NCBI GenBank assembly: GCA_964424115.1
Contig: CAYRHN010000039.1
Coordinates: 1-12,416, forward strand
Source of the DNA: CAYRHN01 sp964424115
GTDB taxonomy: Bacteria; Chloroflexota; Anaerolineae; Anaerolineales; Anaerolineaceae
Direction: 5' to 3'
Length of the DNA: 12,416 nt
Shown: piece after piece, positions 12,416 through 12,416 of the stretch
How the letters are laid out: every line of letters starts with the position of its first letter
Position numbering within the stretch: position 1 is the first letter of the stretch
Program-made: the position numbers and the translations under genes
The notes under the pieces: model-generated
What the model saw: only the letters and a program-made list of their open reading frames with translations
What the model was told of the DNA's origin: nothing
Databases searched by the model: none

Positions 12416-12416
12416 C

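Noticed and set aside
12082..12416. Plus-strand frame open to the right edge
   Set aside because: The product is dominated by Cys, Phe, Arg and Gly at its end because of the triplet tract, and has no ribosome site. The minus-strand reading is more protein-like.

Overview
The window looks like chromosomal DNA from a Chloroflexota bacterium, most likely class Anaerolineae. This is inferred from gene content and protein style: a CASTOR/POLLUX-type channel, a choice-of-anchor Q beta-helix protein ending in LFIPVFLK, two separate tandem-GNAT proteins and an ABC exporter with an unusual insert. It is not proven by any marker gene. Most of the window is GC-rich with strong codon bias, which produces many long antisense shadow frames. 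The first ~930 bases are visibly richer in A/T and look accessory.

Left edge (1-943): the C-terminal tail of a type I restriction specificity subunit (HsdS) runs in from outside and overlaps the next gene by ATGA. That gene (226-600) encodes an unknown 124-residue protein. An AT-rich small gene (629-943, TTG start) follows, carrying a motif of the form TKFFYIGVPLLPLESY. This is probably the end of a defence or accessory island.

Middle left (946-4390): a HAD-IA phosphatase on + converges on a three-gene minus-strand operon. In transcription order the operon is a tandem GNAT acetyltransferase (4390-3383), an alpha/beta hydrolase (3360-2485) and a fructosamine-kinase-family protein (2481-1588). 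Gaps are 22 and 3 bases. A glycation-repair link between the kinase and the phosphatase is possible but unproven.

Centre (4391-8620): a divergent promoter region with a TATAAT on each strand separates that operon from a secreted parallel beta-helix protein (4530-5864). A 241-base spacer follows, holding a perfect palindrome, a 9-bp inverted repeat and a TTTGCG-type repeat relic. Then come the CASTOR/POLLUX-like channel (6106-7995) and a coiled-coil double zinc-ribbon protein (8078-8572), which ends in a textbook intrinsic terminator.

Right (8621-12416): a second tandem GNAT protein (8672-9625), then a strong stem with a GAAA loop lying just downstream of a TATAAT, where it would form the 5' leader of an ABC exporter (9703-11655). 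The exporter has a ~45-50 residue insert inside its ATPase domain. A 72-residue three-helix membrane protein (11734-11952) follows. It converges on an unrecognised minus-strand gene that is open through the right edge and has an Ala/Glu-rich N-terminal part.

No tRNA, rRNA, CRISPR array, transposase or replication origin was seen. Apart from the possible kinase/phosphatase pairing, the genes look like independent housekeeping or accessory units. No complete novel multi-gene system is evident. The best leads are the HsdS-coupled unknown gene, the ABC exporter insert and the leader hairpin before it.
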